A stretch of 64,000 nucleotides of DNA from Pelomonas sp. Root1217 (GTDB lineage Bacteria; Pseudomonadota; Gammaproteobacteria; Burkholderiales; Burkholderiaceae_C). Below are positions 45,458 through 55,514 of this stretch, piece by piece; within the stretch, counting starts at the first letter, position 1, and the number at the start of each line of letters is the position of its first letter. The notes beneath the pieces are model-generated. The model searched no databases. It was not told where the DNA came from and saw only the letters and a program-made list of their open reading frames with translations. A program made the translations under genes and the position numbers. The stretch covers positions 496,001-560,000 of the forward strand of contig NZ_LMDC01000001.1 of NCBI RefSeq assembly GCF_001425705.1, given 5' to 3'.

Positions 45458-47242
45458 ATGGACATGTCTGCCGCGGATATCAAGCGCGCCGCCCTGGCGC
45501 AGCCGAATTCCCAATCACCCAATTCCACTGCGGAGCTCAACGGCTCCGAGATCCTCGTTCGCTGCCTGCAGGCCGAAGGGGTGCGCCATCTCTGGGGTTA
45601 CCCGGGCGGCGCGGTGCTCTACATCTACGACGCGCTCTACAAGCAGGAGAGCATCCAGCATGTGCTGGTGCGCCACGAGCAGGCCGCCGTGCACGCCGCC
45701 GACGGCTTTGCTCGGGCGACCGGCGAGGTTGGGGTGGCGCTGGTCACCTCGGGCCCGGGCGTCACCAACGCCGTGACCGGCATCGCGACGGCCTACATGG
45801 ACTCGATCCCGATGGTCATCATCACGGGTCAAGTCCCCACGCCCGCTATCGGCCTGGACGCCTTCCAGGAATGCGACACCGTGGGCATCACGCGCCCCAT
45901 CGTCAAGCACAACTTCCTCGTGAAGGACGTGCGTGACCTGGCGCTGACGCTGAAGAAGGCCTTCCACATCGCGCGCACGGGCCGGCCTGGCCCGGTCGTT
46001 GTGGACATCCCCAAGGACGTGTCGCTGGCCAAGACCAGCTTCCACTATCCGGAGCGCATCGAGATGCGCTCCTACAACCCGGTGAAAAAAGGCCACAGCG
46101 GCCAGATCCGCAAGGCCGTGCAACTGCTGCTGCAGGCCAAGCGCCCTTACATCTACACGGGCGGCGGGGTCATTCTGGGCGAAGCGACGGCCGAGCTGCG
46201 CCAGCTCGTGGACATGCTGGGCTTCCCCTGCACGAACACGCTGATGGGCCTCGGTGCCATGCCCGGCACCGACCCGCGCTTCTTGGGCATGCTGGGCATG
46301 CACGGCACGTACGAGGCCAACATGACCATGCAGCACTGCGACGTGCTGCTGGCCGTGGGCGCGCGCTTCGATGACCGCGTCATCGGCAACCCCAAGCACT
46401 TCGGTTCAGTCGAGCGCAAGATCATCCACGTGGACATCGACCCCTCGTCGATCTCCAAGCGCGTGCGCGTCGACATTCCCATTGTCGGCGACGTGAAGGA
46501 CGTGCTGCAGGAGCTGATCGCCCAGCTGAAGGAAGCGCAGGCCAAGCCGGATGCGGACGCCGTCAACGCATGGTGGAATCAGATCAATGAATGGCGCGGC
46601 CGTGACTGCCTGGTCTACAAGGGCTCGGACGAGGTCATCAAGCCGCAGATGGTCGTCGACACGCTGTGGAAGCTGACCCGCGACCGCGACACCTACATCA
46701 CCAGCGACGTCGGCCAGCACCAGATGTGGGCCGCGCAGTACTACAAGTTCGACCAGCCGCGCCGCTGGATCAACTCCGGCGGCCTGGGCACCATGGGCGT
46801 GGGCTTGCCCTATGCGATGGGCATCAAGCTGGCCAAGCCGGAGTCGGATGTGTTCTGCATCACCGGCGAAGGCAGCATCCAGATGTGCATCCAGGAGCTG
46901 TCGACCTGCTTCCAGTACAAGACGCCGGTCAAGATCGTCTCGCTGAACAACCGCTACCTGGGCATGGTGCGCCAGTGGCAGCAGCTGGACTACGGCGGCC
47001 GCTACTCGCACAGCTACATGGACGCGCTGCCCGACTTCGTGAAGCTGGCCGAGGCCTATGGCCACGTCGGCATCCTGGTCGAGAAGCCCAGCGACGTCGA
47101 GCCCGCGCTGAAGGAAGCGATGCGCCTGACCGACCGTACCGTCTTCCTGGACATCCGCACCGATCCGACCGAGAACGTCTGGCCCATGGTCAAGGCGGGC
47201 AAGGGCATTTCCGAGATGCTGCTGGGATCGGAAGACCTGTGA
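45458..47242 (+). CDS. ilvI: Acetolactate synthase large subunit
   Basis: 594 residues. The TPP-binding parts (RHEQAAVHAADGFARATG with the catalytic Glu; GLGTMGVGLPYAMG and GEGSIQMCIQELS with NNRYLGMV) and the FAD-binding middle domain are intact. It forms 2-acetolactate or acetohydroxybutyrate for Val, Leu and Ile. The ATG at 45458 follows AAAGG at -9. An N-terminal extension of ~28 residues precedes the conserved LNGSEILVRCL. In the 230-bp leader CATAAT at 45302 is a possible -10; no leader peptide of Ile/Val/Leu codons was found. Confidence 0.96.
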   Translation: MDMSAADIKRAALAQPNSQSPNSTAELNGSEILVRCLQAEGVRHLWGYPGGAVLYIYDALYKQESIQHVLVRHEQAAVHAADGFARATGEVGVALVTSGPGVTNAVTGIATAYMDSIPMVIITGQVPTPAIGLDAFQECDTVGITRPIVKHNFLVKDVRDLALTLKKAFHIARTGRPGPVVVDIPKDVSLAKTSFHYPERIEMRSYNPVKKGHSGQIRKAVQLLLQAKRPYIYTGGGVILGEATAELRQLVDMLGFPCTNTLMGLGAMPGTDPRFLGMLGMHGTYEANMTMQHCDVLLAVGARFDDRVIGNPKHFGSVERKIIHVDIDPSSISKRVRVDIPIVGDVKDVLQELIAQLKEAQAKPDADAVNAWWNQINEWRGRDCLVYKGSDEVIKPQMVVDTLWKLTRDRDTYITSDVGQHQMWAAQYYKFDQPRRWINSGGLGTMGVGLPYAMGIKLAKPESDVFCITGEGSIQMCIQELSTCFQYKTPVKIVSLNNRYLGMVRQWQQLDYGGRYSHSYMDALPDFVKLAEAYGHVGILVEKPSDVEPALKEAMRLTDRTVFLDIRTDPTENVWPMVKAGKGISEMLLGSEDL

Positions 47243-47264
47243 GCGCCTGAAATCGGCAGCTCTG

Positions 47265-47378
47265 GCTGGCGTTACCGCGCCAGTCGGGGTTGCCGCTGAA
47301 AAGCGCAAGCAGTCCGACGCCCGCAGCGATCCACTCCACTCGAACCCGCAGCCAAGGTCCGCTGGTTACCGCCAGCGG
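47265..47378 (+). other. Two hairpins with the same hexaloop between ilvI and ilvH
   Basis: In the 165-bp gap between ilvI and ilvH, CTGGCG/CGCCAG (47265-47282) and CCGCTGG/CCAGCGG (47359-47378) each enclose the identical six-base loop TTACCG. They lie 76 nt apart, the second ending 30 bp before ilvH. Neither is followed by a U tract. They may be protein-binding or mRNA-processing elements; chance is possible. Confidence 0.55.
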
Positions 47379-47407
47379 CACTGAAGAGCGCGAAGGACGA
47401 AGAACCC

Positions 47408-47899
47408 ATGAAACACATCATTGCTTTGCTCATCGAGAACGAGCCGGGTGCGCTGTCGCGCGTCGTCGGCCTGTTCTCGGCCCGCGGCTACAACATCGAG
47501 AGCCTGACCGTCGCGCCAACGGAGGACCCGTCCCTCTCGCGCATGACCATCGTGACGACGGGCAGCGACGAGGTCATCGAGCAGATCACCAAGCACCTGA
47601 ACCGCCTCATCGAGGTCGTCAAGGTGGTCGACCTGACCGAGGGCAACTACACCGAGCGTGAGCTGATGCTCATCAAGGTGCGCGCCGTCGGCAAGGAGCG
47701 CGAGGAAATCAAGCGCACCGCCGACATCTTCCGTGGTCGCGTCATCGACGTGACCGAGAAGACCTACACGATCGAGTTGACCGGCGACGCCGGCAAGCTC
47801 GACGCCTTCATCGATGCGATCGACCGTGCGTCCATCCTCGAAACCGTACGCACCGGCGCCAGCGGCATCGGCCGCGGCGAGCGCATCCTGCGCGTCTGA
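47408..47899 (+). CDS. ilvH: Acetolactate synthase small (regulatory) subunit
   Basis: 163 residues. The N-terminal ACT domain (HIIALLIENEPGALSRVVGLFSARGYNIESL) binds valine for feedback control, and the C-terminal half (ERELMLIKVRA, FRGRVIDVTEKTYTIELTG) activates the large subunit. Full length for IlvH. Confidence 0.97.
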   Translation: MKHIIALLIENEPGALSRVVGLFSARGYNIESLTVAPTEDPSLSRMTIVTTGSDEVIEQITKHLNRLIEVVKVVDLTEGNYTERELMLIKVRAVGKEREEIKRTADIFRGRVIDVTEKTYTIELTGDAGKLDAFIDAIDRASILETVRTGASGIGRGERILRV

Positions 47900-48964
<1,065 letters not shown>

Positions 48965-48981
48965 GTCTTCAACTCGTTCTC

Positions 48982-49007
48982 AAAGGCCGGCATCAGCCGG
49001 CCTTTTT
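48982..49007 (+). terminator. Rho-independent terminator of ilvIHC
   Basis: A 10-bp stem AAAGGCCGGC/GCCGGCCTTT with loop ATCA, ending in a run of five T. Its A-rich side may also serve the convergent DUF1810 gene, whose stop is 5 bp away. Confidence 0.93.
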
Positions 49008-49011
49008 GCTT

Positions 49012-49419
49012 TCAGAGCAGGGCGAGCGTGGCCTTGTCCCGCTCGCCGTCGTAGAAGGTGTCGAGCGCCTGGCTGAAGAGCGGGTCCGTCGACACTGCGT
49101 CGAACAGCGTCAGGCAGGAGCGGAACTTCAGCGCATCGATGTCGCCAAGGATGCTGGCTGCCGAACGGCTCTGGTGCGCGAGCATGGCCCGAATGCATTC
49201 GCGCAGGCGCGAGCCGAGCAGTGGGTGGGCGAGATAGACCTCGGCCTCGGCGCGATCCGCAACGCCGTACTCATGGGCCATCGCGCTGCGCCCCAGGCCG
49301 CGCAGTTGCGGCAGCACGAACCAGATCCAGTGGCTGGTCTTGCGGCCGGCCTTCAATTCGGCCAGCGCCTGCTCGTAGTGGCCCTGCTGGGCCTGGACGA
49401 AGCGATCGAGGGTGCTCAT
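49012..49419 (-). CDS. DUF1810 family protein
   Basis: 135 residues, the usual DUF1810 length. Typical segments: LDRFVQAQQGHYEQALAELKAGRKTSHWIWFVLPQLRGLG, and YLAHPLLGSRLREC. Soluble, function unknown. The ATG at 49419 overlaps the NIPSNAP-gene stop by 4 bp. These two minus-strand genes sit between ilvC and pssA, where relatives often carry psd. Confidence 0.88.
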   Translation of the reverse strand: MSTLDRFVQAQQGHYEQALAELKAGRKTSHWIWFVLPQLRGLGRSAMAHEYGVADRAEAEVYLAHPLLGSRLRECIRAMLAHQSRSAASILGDIDALKFRSCLTLFDAVSTDPLFSQALDTFYDGERDKATLALL

Positions 49420-49754
49420 GCCAGCCCGTTGTTCGCTCGCAGCGCTTCGACGGCCTCGTCGGGCAGCCACAACAGCGTGTTCAGGTAGTCATCCAGGCAG
49501 TCCACCAGCGCCGTGCGAGGCCCTTCGCGCCACGCTGCCGAGCCATAGAAGGCGTCCTGCTGGGCGACCAGTTGCTTGCGGCTGTCATAGGCGCGGATCA
49601 GGTAGAAGCTTTCATGCTCATGGTCTGAGCGTCCGAAGGCGACGACGTCCATGCCGCTGGCACGTACCAGCGGCAGCGCTGCCTGCACTGCCGGGACAAA
49701 GCGGTCAGCGCAGCCCGGCTTGAGCTTGTAGGTGCGGACTTCGATGAGTTTCAT
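49416..49754 (-). CDS. NIPSNAP family protein
   Basis: 112 residues starting MKLIEVRTYKLKPGCADRF, the usual NIPSNAP opening. It has the ferredoxin-like dimeric alpha/beta pattern with aromatic residues (HEHESFYLIRAYDSRKQLVAQQDAFY split by short loops). No enzymatic motif. First gene of a two-gene unit with the DUF1810 gene. Confidence 0.82.
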   Translation of the reverse strand: MKLIEVRTYKLKPGCADRFVPAVQAALPLVRASGMDVVAFGRSDHEHESFYLIRAYDSRKQLVAQQDAFYGSAAWREGPRTALVDCLDDYLNTLLWLPDEAVEALRANNGLA

Positions 49755-49824
49755 GACGGCCTGCTGTCGTTTCGACCATCCTAAGAGCGGCATTCGCCGG
49801 GATCTGTCAGCTATCCTGCCGCCC

Positions 49825-50649
49825 ATGATTCCCGAGCCCACCGAGGACGACGAGCCCAGCCTCGCCGTCCGCCCCCGCCGCAAAGGCATCTATGCCCTGC
49901 CCAACGCGATCACGCTGGGCGCGCTGTTCAGCGCCTTCTATGCCATCGTCATGGCCATGAACGGCCGCTTCGAGGTGGCCTGCGTTGCCATCTTCGCCGC
50001 TGCCATCCTCGACAGTCTCGATGGCCGCGTCGCCCGCATGACCAATACGCAATCGGCCTTCGGCGAGCAGATGGACAGCCTGTCCGACATGGTGGCCTTT
50101 GGCGCCGCGCCGGCGTTGATCGTCTACATGTGGGCGCTCAAGGACATGGGCAAGCCGGGCTGGATCCCGGCCTTCGTCTATATCGCCGGCGCTGCGCTGC
50201 GGCTGGCGCGCTTCAACGTCAACATCGGCGTGGTGGACAAGCGCTATTTCCAGGGACTGCCAAGCCCCGCGGCAGCGGCGATCGTGATGGGTCTGATCTG
50301 GGCCGTCGTGGACCGCAAGGAGTACGCAGGCGTTCAGCCCGGCAGTTGGATCGCCTGGGTGGCTTACGGCATCACCTTGTTCGCCGGGCTTTCGATGGTG
50401 ACGAACGCTCCGTTCTACAGCTTCAAAGTCTTCGACCGGCGGCGCAGCGTGCCCTTCATCGTGCTGGTCGTGATCATGCTTGGCATCGGCCTGGCCGCAC
50501 TCGACCCATCGCGGGTTCTCTTCGGTGTCTTCTGCGTCTATGGCCTGTCGGGGTATGTCATCTATGGCTGGCGCAAATCCAAGGGCAAGCCCGTCAGCGT
50601 CATCTCCACCAGCACCGACGAGCCGGATGAACGTGGCTTGCATCAATAG
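49825..50649 (+). CDS. pssA: CDP-diacylglycerol-serine O-phosphatidyltransferase
   Basis: 274 residues with about eight membrane spans. The CDP-alcohol phosphotransferase motif D-x2-D-G-x2-A-R-x8-G-x3-D-x3-D is complete (LDSLDGRVARM through GEQMDSLSD, residues ~76-98). It makes phosphatidylserine at the inner membrane. The start at ATG 49825 has only a weak RBS. The decarboxylase gene psd is not adjacent. Confidence 0.93.
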   Translation: MIPEPTEDDEPSLAVRPRRKGIYALPNAITLGALFSAFYAIVMAMNGRFEVACVAIFAAAILDSLDGRVARMTNTQSAFGEQMDSLSDMVAFGAAPALIVYMWALKDMGKPGWIPAFVYIAGAALRLARFNVNIGVVDKRYFQGLPSPAAAAIVMGLIWAVVDRKEYAGVQPGSWIAWVAYGITLFAGLSMVTNAPFYSFKVFDRRRSVPFIVLVVIMLGIGLAALDPSRVLFGVFCVYGLSGYVIYGWRKSKGKPVSVISTSTDEPDERGLHQ

Positions 50650-50673
50650 CCATTCATGCTAGATTCCAGACCC

Positions 50674-50733
50674 ATGAGCCGCGCCACGCGAATTAGCCTG
50701 CTACTAGCCCTAGAGGAACCACGGGTTCGCTAG
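50674..50733 (+). CDS. leuL: leu operon leader peptide
   Basis: A 19-codon frame, MSRATRISLLLALEEPRVR, ends at TAG. It holds four Leu codons within five positions: CTG CTA CTA GCC CTA. CTA is very rare in this GC-rich genome, where neighbouring genes use CTG almost exclusively. It is followed after 32 nt by an attenuator terminator and then by leuA2, the arrangement of amino-acid biosynthetic attenuators such as E. coli leuL. No Shine-Dalgarno is visible. TAGATT at 50660-50665 with TTGCAT 16 bp before it would start transcription right at the ATG, so it could be leaderless. Confidence 0.8.
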   Translation: MSRATRISLLLALEEPRVR

Positions 50734-50765
50734 TCAGTCGCGCACGTACGCTCACACCTGACCCC

Positions 50766-50804
50766 AACGGCCCGTATGCAACCGCAGCGGGCCGTTCGTG
50801 TTTT
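50766..50804 (+). terminator. leuA attenuator terminator
   Basis: A perfect 9-bp stem AACGGCCCG/CGGGCCGTT (50766-50774 with 50788-50796), 13-nt loop, then CGTGTTTT. It lies between the leader peptide and leuA2 (43 bp before its ATG). The upstream GTCAG (50733-50737) and CTGAC (50757-50761) could form part of a competing structure. Confidence 0.83.
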
Positions 50805-50847
50805 CAAAGGCTGCTGGTTGCGCCACCCACCCTCGGATGGAACACCC

Positions 50848-52536
50848 ATGTTGAAGCAACCGCAGCAAAAGTACCGCTCCTTCGCCCCGATCGCCTTGCC
50901 GGACCGCCGCTGGCCCGACGCCGTGCTGAACCGCGCGCCGATCTGGCTGAGCACCGACCTGCGTGACGGCAACCAAGCGCTGATCGAGCCCATGGACATC
51001 GCCCGCAAGCTGCGAATGTTTCAGCAGCTCGTGAAGATCGGCTTCAAGGAGATCGAGGTCGGCTTCCCGTCCGCCTCCCAGACCGAGTTCGACTTCATCC
51101 GCCTGCTGATCGACGGCGGTCACATCCCCGACGACGTGACCATCCAGGTGCTGACGCAGGCGCGCGCCCACCTGATCGAGCGCACTTTCGAGTCGCTGGA
51201 CGGCGCACGGCGCGTCATCGTCCACGTCTACAACGCGGTCGCGCCCATCATGCGCCGTGTCGTGCTCGGCACGGACGAGGATGGCATCGTCGAGCTCGCG
51301 GCCTCGCACGCCCGCCAGATCAAGGAGCTGGCTGCCGCGCGACCGGGCACGGACTGGCGCTTCGAGTATTCGCCCGAGATGTTCTCCGGCACCGAGCTGG
51401 CTTTCAGCAAGCGTGTCGTCGATGCGGTCACCGCTGTCTGGGCGCCCACACCAGAGCGCAAATGCATCATCAACCTGCCGTCTACCGTAGAGCACAGCAC
51501 GCCCAACATCTTTGCGGACATGATCGAGTGGATGCACCGCCACCTGGAGCGCCGCGACAGCATCGTGCTGTCAGTCCACCCGCACAACGACCGCGGCACC
51601 GGCACGGCAGCTGGCGAGTTCGCGCTGATGGCAGGCGCCGACCGCGTCGAGGGCTGCCTGTTCGGCAACGGTGAGCGCACCGGCAACGTCGATCTCGTCA
51701 ACATCGCGCTCAACCTCTACACCCAGGGCGTGGACCCGCAACTCGATTTTTCCGACATCGACGAGGTGCGCCGCTGCGTCGAGCACTGCACGCAGATCCC
51801 CGTGCATCCGCGCCATCCCTACGTTGGCGACCTCGTCTACACGTCCTTCTCGGGCTCCCACCAGGACGCCATCAAGAAGGCCTTCGCGGCCCGCCGGGAG
51901 GGGGAGATTTGGGACATGCCCTACCTCCCCATCGACCCCAAGGACCTGGGCCGCAGCTATGACGCCGTCATCCGCGTGAATAGCCAGTCCGGCAAGGGCG
52001 GCATCGCCTATCTGCTCGAAGCGGAATACGGCCTGGAGTTGCCGCGGCGCCTGCAGATCGAATTCAGCCAGGCCGTGCAGCGCGTCATGGACGACGCCGG
52101 CAAGGAGCTGACGGCCGCAGACATCTACGCCATCTTCGAGCGCGAGTACGGCATTGGTGACGCTGGCGCCTCCATCGTGCAGCCGCAGATGACCGAGGTC
52201 ACCGGTGGCGCGATGCGCCTGTCGGCCGAGGTCGTGCTGGGTGGCTGGATGGGACATGTGCAGGGCGAAGGCAACGGCCCCATCGATGCCTTCGTCAACG
52301 CGCTGTCGGCACGCCTGGGGCAGGAGGTGCGTGTGCTGGACTACCACGAGCATTCCATCGGCAGCGGCGCCGATGCGCGCGCTGTGGCTTACCTGGAACT
52401 GCGCGTGGGCGATGTGACTCGCCACGGCGTCGGCATTGATGGCAGCATCGTGCGTGCATCCATGCAGGCCATCCTGTCCGGCCTGTCACGCGCACCGGTC
52501 ACGGTGCCGCAAACACGAGAGGAAAACGTGCGATGA
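50848..52536 (+). CDS. leuA: 2-Isopropylmalate synthase, LeuA type 2
   Basis: 562 residues, the length of the type-2 (yeast/actinobacterial-like) enzymes. The N-terminal signature is [17 protein letters not shown], metal-binding HPHNDRGTG is near residue 247, and the C-terminal LeuA regulatory domain (~430-555) includes the segment [15 protein letters not shown] for leucine inhibition. It condenses acetyl-CoA with 2-oxoisovalerate. The ATG at 50848 fits the family start ([12 protein letters not shown]). It is controlled by the leader attenuator. The stop overlaps the next gene, a second 2-isopropylmalate synthase of another type. Confidence 0.95.
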   Translation: MLKQPQQKYRSFAPIALPDRRWPDAVLNRAPIWLSTDLRDGNQALIEPMDIARKLRMFQQLVKIGFKEIEVGFPSASQTEFDFIRLLIDGGHIPDDVTIQVLTQARAHLIERTFESLDGARRVIVHVYNAVAPIMRRVVLGTDEDGIVELAASHARQIKELAAARPGTDWRFEYSPEMFSGTELAFSKRVVDAVTAVWAPTPERKCIINLPSTVEHSTPNIFADMIEWMHRHLERRDSIVLSVHPHNDRGTGTAAGEFALMAGADRVEGCLFGNGERTGNVDLVNIALNLYTQGVDPQLDFSDIDEVRRCVEHCTQIPVHPRHPYVGDLVYTSFSGSHQDAIKKAFAARREGEIWDMPYLPIDPKDLGRSYDAVIRVNSQSGKGGIAYLLEAEYGLELPRRLQIEFSQAVQRVMDDAGKELTAADIYAIFEREYGIGDAGASIVQPQMTEVTGGAMRLSAEVVLGGWMGHVQGEGNGPIDAFVNALSARLGQEVRVLDYHEHSIGSGADARAVAYLELRVGDVTRHGVGIDGSIVRASMQAILSGLSRAPVTVPQTREENVR

Positions 52537-54074
52537 CCGACAAGCTGATCATCTTCGACACCACATTGCGCGACGGCGAGCAGTCGCCGGGGGCGTCGAT
52601 GACGCGCGAGGAGAAGCTGCGCATCGCACGCCAGCTCGAGCGCATGAAGGTCGACATCATCGAGGCCGGCTTCGCGGCGTCGAGCAACGGCGACTTCGAG
52701 GCCGTGAAGGCCATTGCGGCGGCGGTGAAGGACAGCACGATCTGCTCGCTGGCCCGAGCCAACGACCGCGATATCTCACGAGCGGCCGAGGCCCTGGCTT
52801 CTGCGCACCGGGCGCGCATCCATACCTTCATTGCCACCAGCGAACTCCACATGGAGAAGAAGCTGCGCATGAGCCGCGAGCAAGTGCTGGAGCAGGCGAC
52901 GCTGGCGGTGCGCTTTGCGCGCAACCTGTGTGGCGACATCGAATTCTCGCCCGAGGATGGCTACCGTTCCGACATCGACTTCCTGGCCCGCGTCTGCGAG
53001 GCAGTCATCAAGGAAGGTGCCGGCACCATCAACATTCCCGACACCGTCGGCTATGCCATTCCCGAGCTCTATGGCGATTTCATCCGCCGCCTGCGCGAGA
53101 AGGTACCCAACTCGGACAAGGCCATCTGGAGCGTGCACTGCCACAACGACCTCGGCATGGCCGTGGCCAATTCCCTGGCCGGCGTGAAGATAGGCGGCGC
53201 TCGCCAGGTCGAGTGCACCATCAATGGCCTGGGTGAGCGGGCGGGCAACTGCTCGCTCGAAGAGGTTGTCATGGCCGTCAGGACGCGGCGTGACTATTTC
53301 GGGCTGGACGTCGGCCTCGATACGTCACAGATCGTCCCGGCTTCCAGGCTGGTGTCGCAGACGACCGGCTTTGTCGTGCAGCCCAACAAGGCCGTCGTCG
53401 GTGCCAATGCCTTTGCGCATGCCAGCGGCATCCACCAGGACGGTGTGCTCAAGGCGCGCGACACCTACGAAATCATGCGCGCCGAGGACGTCGGCTGGGC
53501 CGCCAACAAGATCGTGCTGGGCAAGCTGTCGGGCCGCAATGCGTTCAAGGCACGCCTGCAGGAACTGGGCATTCAGCTGGAGAGCGAGGCTGAAGTCAAC
53601 GCCGCCTTCCAGCGCTTCAAGGACCTCGCCGACCGCAAGAACGAGATCTTCGACGAGGACATCGTCGCCCTCGTCATGGACGAGTCGGTCATCAACGACG
53701 CCGAGCATTACCGCCTGCTGTCGCTGTCCCAGCGCAGCGAGACCGGGGAGCGCCCGCACGCGGCCATCGTCTTCGCCGTCGGCCACCAGGAGCACCGTGC
53801 CGAGAGCGACGGCAACGGCCCGGTGGACGCGACGTTGCGCGCCATCGAATCGGTCGTGCAGTCTGGAGCTGAGATGCTGCTGTATTCCGTCAATGCGATC
53901 ACGGGTGGCAGCACGGAGTCACAGGGCGAGGTGACGGTGCGGCTGCAGCATGCCGGTCGAGTGGTGAACGGAGTGGGCGCCGACCCCGACATCATCGTGG
54001 CCTCGGCCAAGGCCTACCTGAGCGCACTGAACAAGCTGCAAAGCAAGGCCGAGCGGGTGGCGGCGCAGGGCTAG
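52533..54074 (+). CDS. leuA: 2-Isopropylmalate synthase, LeuA type 1
   Basis: 513 residues, type-1 (E. coli-like) length. The signature is [32 protein letters not shown] is near residue 205 and [18 protein letters not shown] follows. The C-terminal dimer/allosteric domain is complete ([41 protein letters not shown]). Citramalate synthase activity is an alternative for such proteins but the sequence fits LeuA better. Its ATG overlaps the leuA2 stop (ATGA), so both isozymes share transcript and attenuator. Confidence 0.95.
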   Translation: MTDKLIIFDTTLRDGEQSPGASMTREEKLRIARQLERMKVDIIEAGFAASSNGDFEAVKAIAAAVKDSTICSLARANDRDISRAAEALASAHRARIHTFIATSELHMEKKLRMSREQVLEQATLAVRFARNLCGDIEFSPEDGYRSDIDFLARVCEAVIKEGAGTINIPDTVGYAIPELYGDFIRRLREKVPNSDKAIWSVHCHNDLGMAVANSLAGVKIGGARQVECTINGLGERAGNCSLEEVVMAVRTRRDYFGLDVGLDTSQIVPASRLVSQTTGFVVQPNKAVVGANAFAHASGIHQDGVLKARDTYEIMRAEDVGWAANKIVLGKLSGRNAFKARLQELGIQLESEAEVNAAFQRFKDLADRKNEIFDEDIVALVMDESVINDAEHYRLLSLSQRSETGERPHAAIVFAVGHQEHRAESDGNGPVDATLRAIESVVQSGAEMLLYSVNAITGGSTESQGEVTVRLQHAGRVVNGVGADPDIIVASAKAYLSALNKLQSKAERVAAQG

Positions 54075-54464
54075 GGCTGTCGGAGGGCGCTGTAACCGGC
54101 GTGATCCTCATCACGCCCATCGCAATCGTTACCACGCGGCGTGGAATCTGGCGCGCAAACCCCCCGGTGCTCTGGGCCCAGATCGCCGGCTGCGGCCCCA
54201 GAATCTCGTCGGAGGTCACCCGCGAGCAGCGTGCGGGCGGTTGGCGAGAGTGGTTTTGGGGCTGATCCCGATACCGCTTCTTGTCAGCCAAGGCCTACTT
54301 GCATGCGTTTTGGAGCCCGTTGCGAAGCGAAAGAGCCGGTGGCAAGCCCTGGTGACAGTCCGTGAATACGGGACCAGAGTTCACTTGAGGTATCTCACTT
54401 AAGTTCTTATCTTGTCGGTACTTTTGGCGTCACGTACACTGCCGCCCTGCGTTGGGGACCTCCG
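54075..54464 (+). other. 390-bp intergenic region between leuA1 and pbpG
   Basis: No gene is visible. It holds an 8-bp hairpin GGCGTGAT/ATCACGCC at 54098-54117 that may end the leu transcript although it lacks a U tract. A second stem-loop lies at 54349-54377 (CTGGT/ACCAG outside, CCGT/ACGG inside, loop GAAT). A direct repeat TCACTT(G/A)AG occurs at 54381-54389 and 54395-54403, overlapping the pbpG promoter. The middle part, 54120-54340, has no structure I can assign. Confidence 0.6.
54385..54413 (+). promoter_or_regulatory. Candidate sigma-70 promoter of pbpG with repeated operator-like motif
   Basis: TTGAGG at 54385-54390 and TATCTT at 54408-54413 are 17 bp apart, with the pbpG start 51 bp further on. 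The direct repeat TCACTTGAG/TCACTTAAG, 14 bp apart, brackets the -35 and spacer and could bind a regulator. Confidence 0.45.
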
Positions 54465-55460
54465 TTGAAGACATTTGCCGCCGCTTTTCTGAGCCTCACC
54501 TTCCTGGCCGCGCTGCCTGGCGCCGCCACGGCCGCCGCCGACACGGCCCAATTCAGGGCCACCCGCACTCCCGCCAAGACTGCCAACGCGCCCACGCGCA
54601 AGGTGCGCTCGGTCGTGGTGCGCAAGGCGGCCGCGCCCGTCATCCCGGCTGTGCCCACATTCGGGCAGGTCGCAGGCCTGCACCAGGTTGACGATCCGCT
54701 CTCCCTGAAGTCCAGCGTCGCCTATGTGCTGGACCAGGACACGAACGAGGTACTGTTCTCCAAGAACCCCCAGGCCGTGCTGCCCATCGCCTCTATTACC
54801 AAGCTGATGACGGCCCTCGTCGTCGTCGAGGCGGGGTTGTCATTGGACGAGAAGATTTCGGTCACCGATGACGACATCGACACCGAGAAGTTCACCCGCT
54901 CCCGTCTGGCCGTTGGCACGACGCTGACGCGGGGCGACATGCTGCACCTGGCGCTGATGTCCAGCGAGAACCGCGCCGCCCATGCACTGGGACGCAACTA
55001 TCCGGGTGGACTGGATGCGTTCGTCGCCGCGATGAATGCCAAGGCGCAGAGCCTGGGCATGACCGACACCCACTATGTTGAGCCCACCGGCCTGTCCAGC
55101 CGCAACCAGAGCAGTGCCGCGGACTTGGCCAAGCTGGTCAACGTGACCAGTCAGGTGCCGCTGCTGCGCGATCTGTCAACGTCCCGCGAAGCGCGCGTGG
55201 CGCTGGGCAAGCGCCTGGTGCAGTTCCACAGCACCAACGGCCTGCTGTCCAACCCCCTGTGGGACATTGGCTTGCAGAAAACCGGCTTCATCAACGAGGC
55301 GGGCAAATGCCTGGTCATGCAGGCCAGCATGGCGGGCCGCAAGCTCATCATGGTGTTCCTGGATTCCAGCGGCAAGGCATCGCGGATCGCCGATGCGGAG
55401 CGCATGCGCAAGTGGTTGGCCAGCCAGGGCGAGACGGCGACTGCCTCTGCCAAGCTCTGA
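54465..55460 (+). CDS. pbpG: D-alanyl-D-alanine endopeptidase (PBP7 family)
   Basis: 331 residues with signal peptide (residues 1-23). The three penicillin-binding motifs are present: SITK with nucleophile S109, SEN (166-168) and KTG (271-273). A basic Ala/Lys/Arg-rich linker (25-60) precedes the S11 peptidase domain. It cuts DD-crosslinks in periplasmic peptidoglycan. The start is TTG at 54465, chosen because it begins the signal peptide (MKTFAAAFLSLTF) with GGGGA 8-12 bp upstream; there is no ATG in range. Confidence 0.93.
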   Translation: MKTFAAAFLSLTFLAALPGAATAAADTAQFRATRTPAKTANAPTRKVRSVVVRKAAAPVIPAVPTFGQVAGLHQVDDPLSLKSSVAYVLDQDTNEVLFSKNPQAVLPIASITKLMTALVVVEAGLSLDEKISVTDDDIDTEKFTRSRLAVGTTLTRGDMLHLALMSSENRAAHALGRNYPGGLDAFVAAMNAKAQSLGMTDTHYVEPTGLSSRNQSSAADLAKLVNVTSQVPLLRDLSTSREARVALGKRLVQFHSTNGLLSNPLWDIGLQKTGFINEAGKCLVMQASMAGRKLIMVFLDSSGKASRIADAERMRKWLASQGETATASAKL

Positions 55461-55476
55461 GCGGTGCAACCCAAAA

Positions 55477-55506
55477 CAAAACACGGCGCCTCGGCGCCGT
55501 GTTTTG
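55477..55506. terminator. Bidirectional terminator between pbpG and IclR gene
   Basis: A perfect 14-bp stem CAAAACACGGCGCC/GGCGCCGTGTTTTG with a 2-nt centre. The flanking A and T runs give a U tract on either strand, fitting the two convergent genes. Confidence 0.92.
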
Positions 55507-55514
55507 CTTGGGCT

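Noticed and set aside
49012-49754. Frame-shifted psd remnant between ilvC and pssA
   Set aside because: The two minus-strand frames are intact DUF1810 and NIPSNAP proteins; no phosphatidylserine decarboxylase motif (such as LGST) is seen on either strand.
54330-54377. Cobalamin-riboswitch-like words (GGTGGCAAGCC, GACAGTCC)
   Set aside because: Order and spacing do not match the B12 box, no GCCACTG core is present, and pbpG is not a cobalamin-regulated gene.
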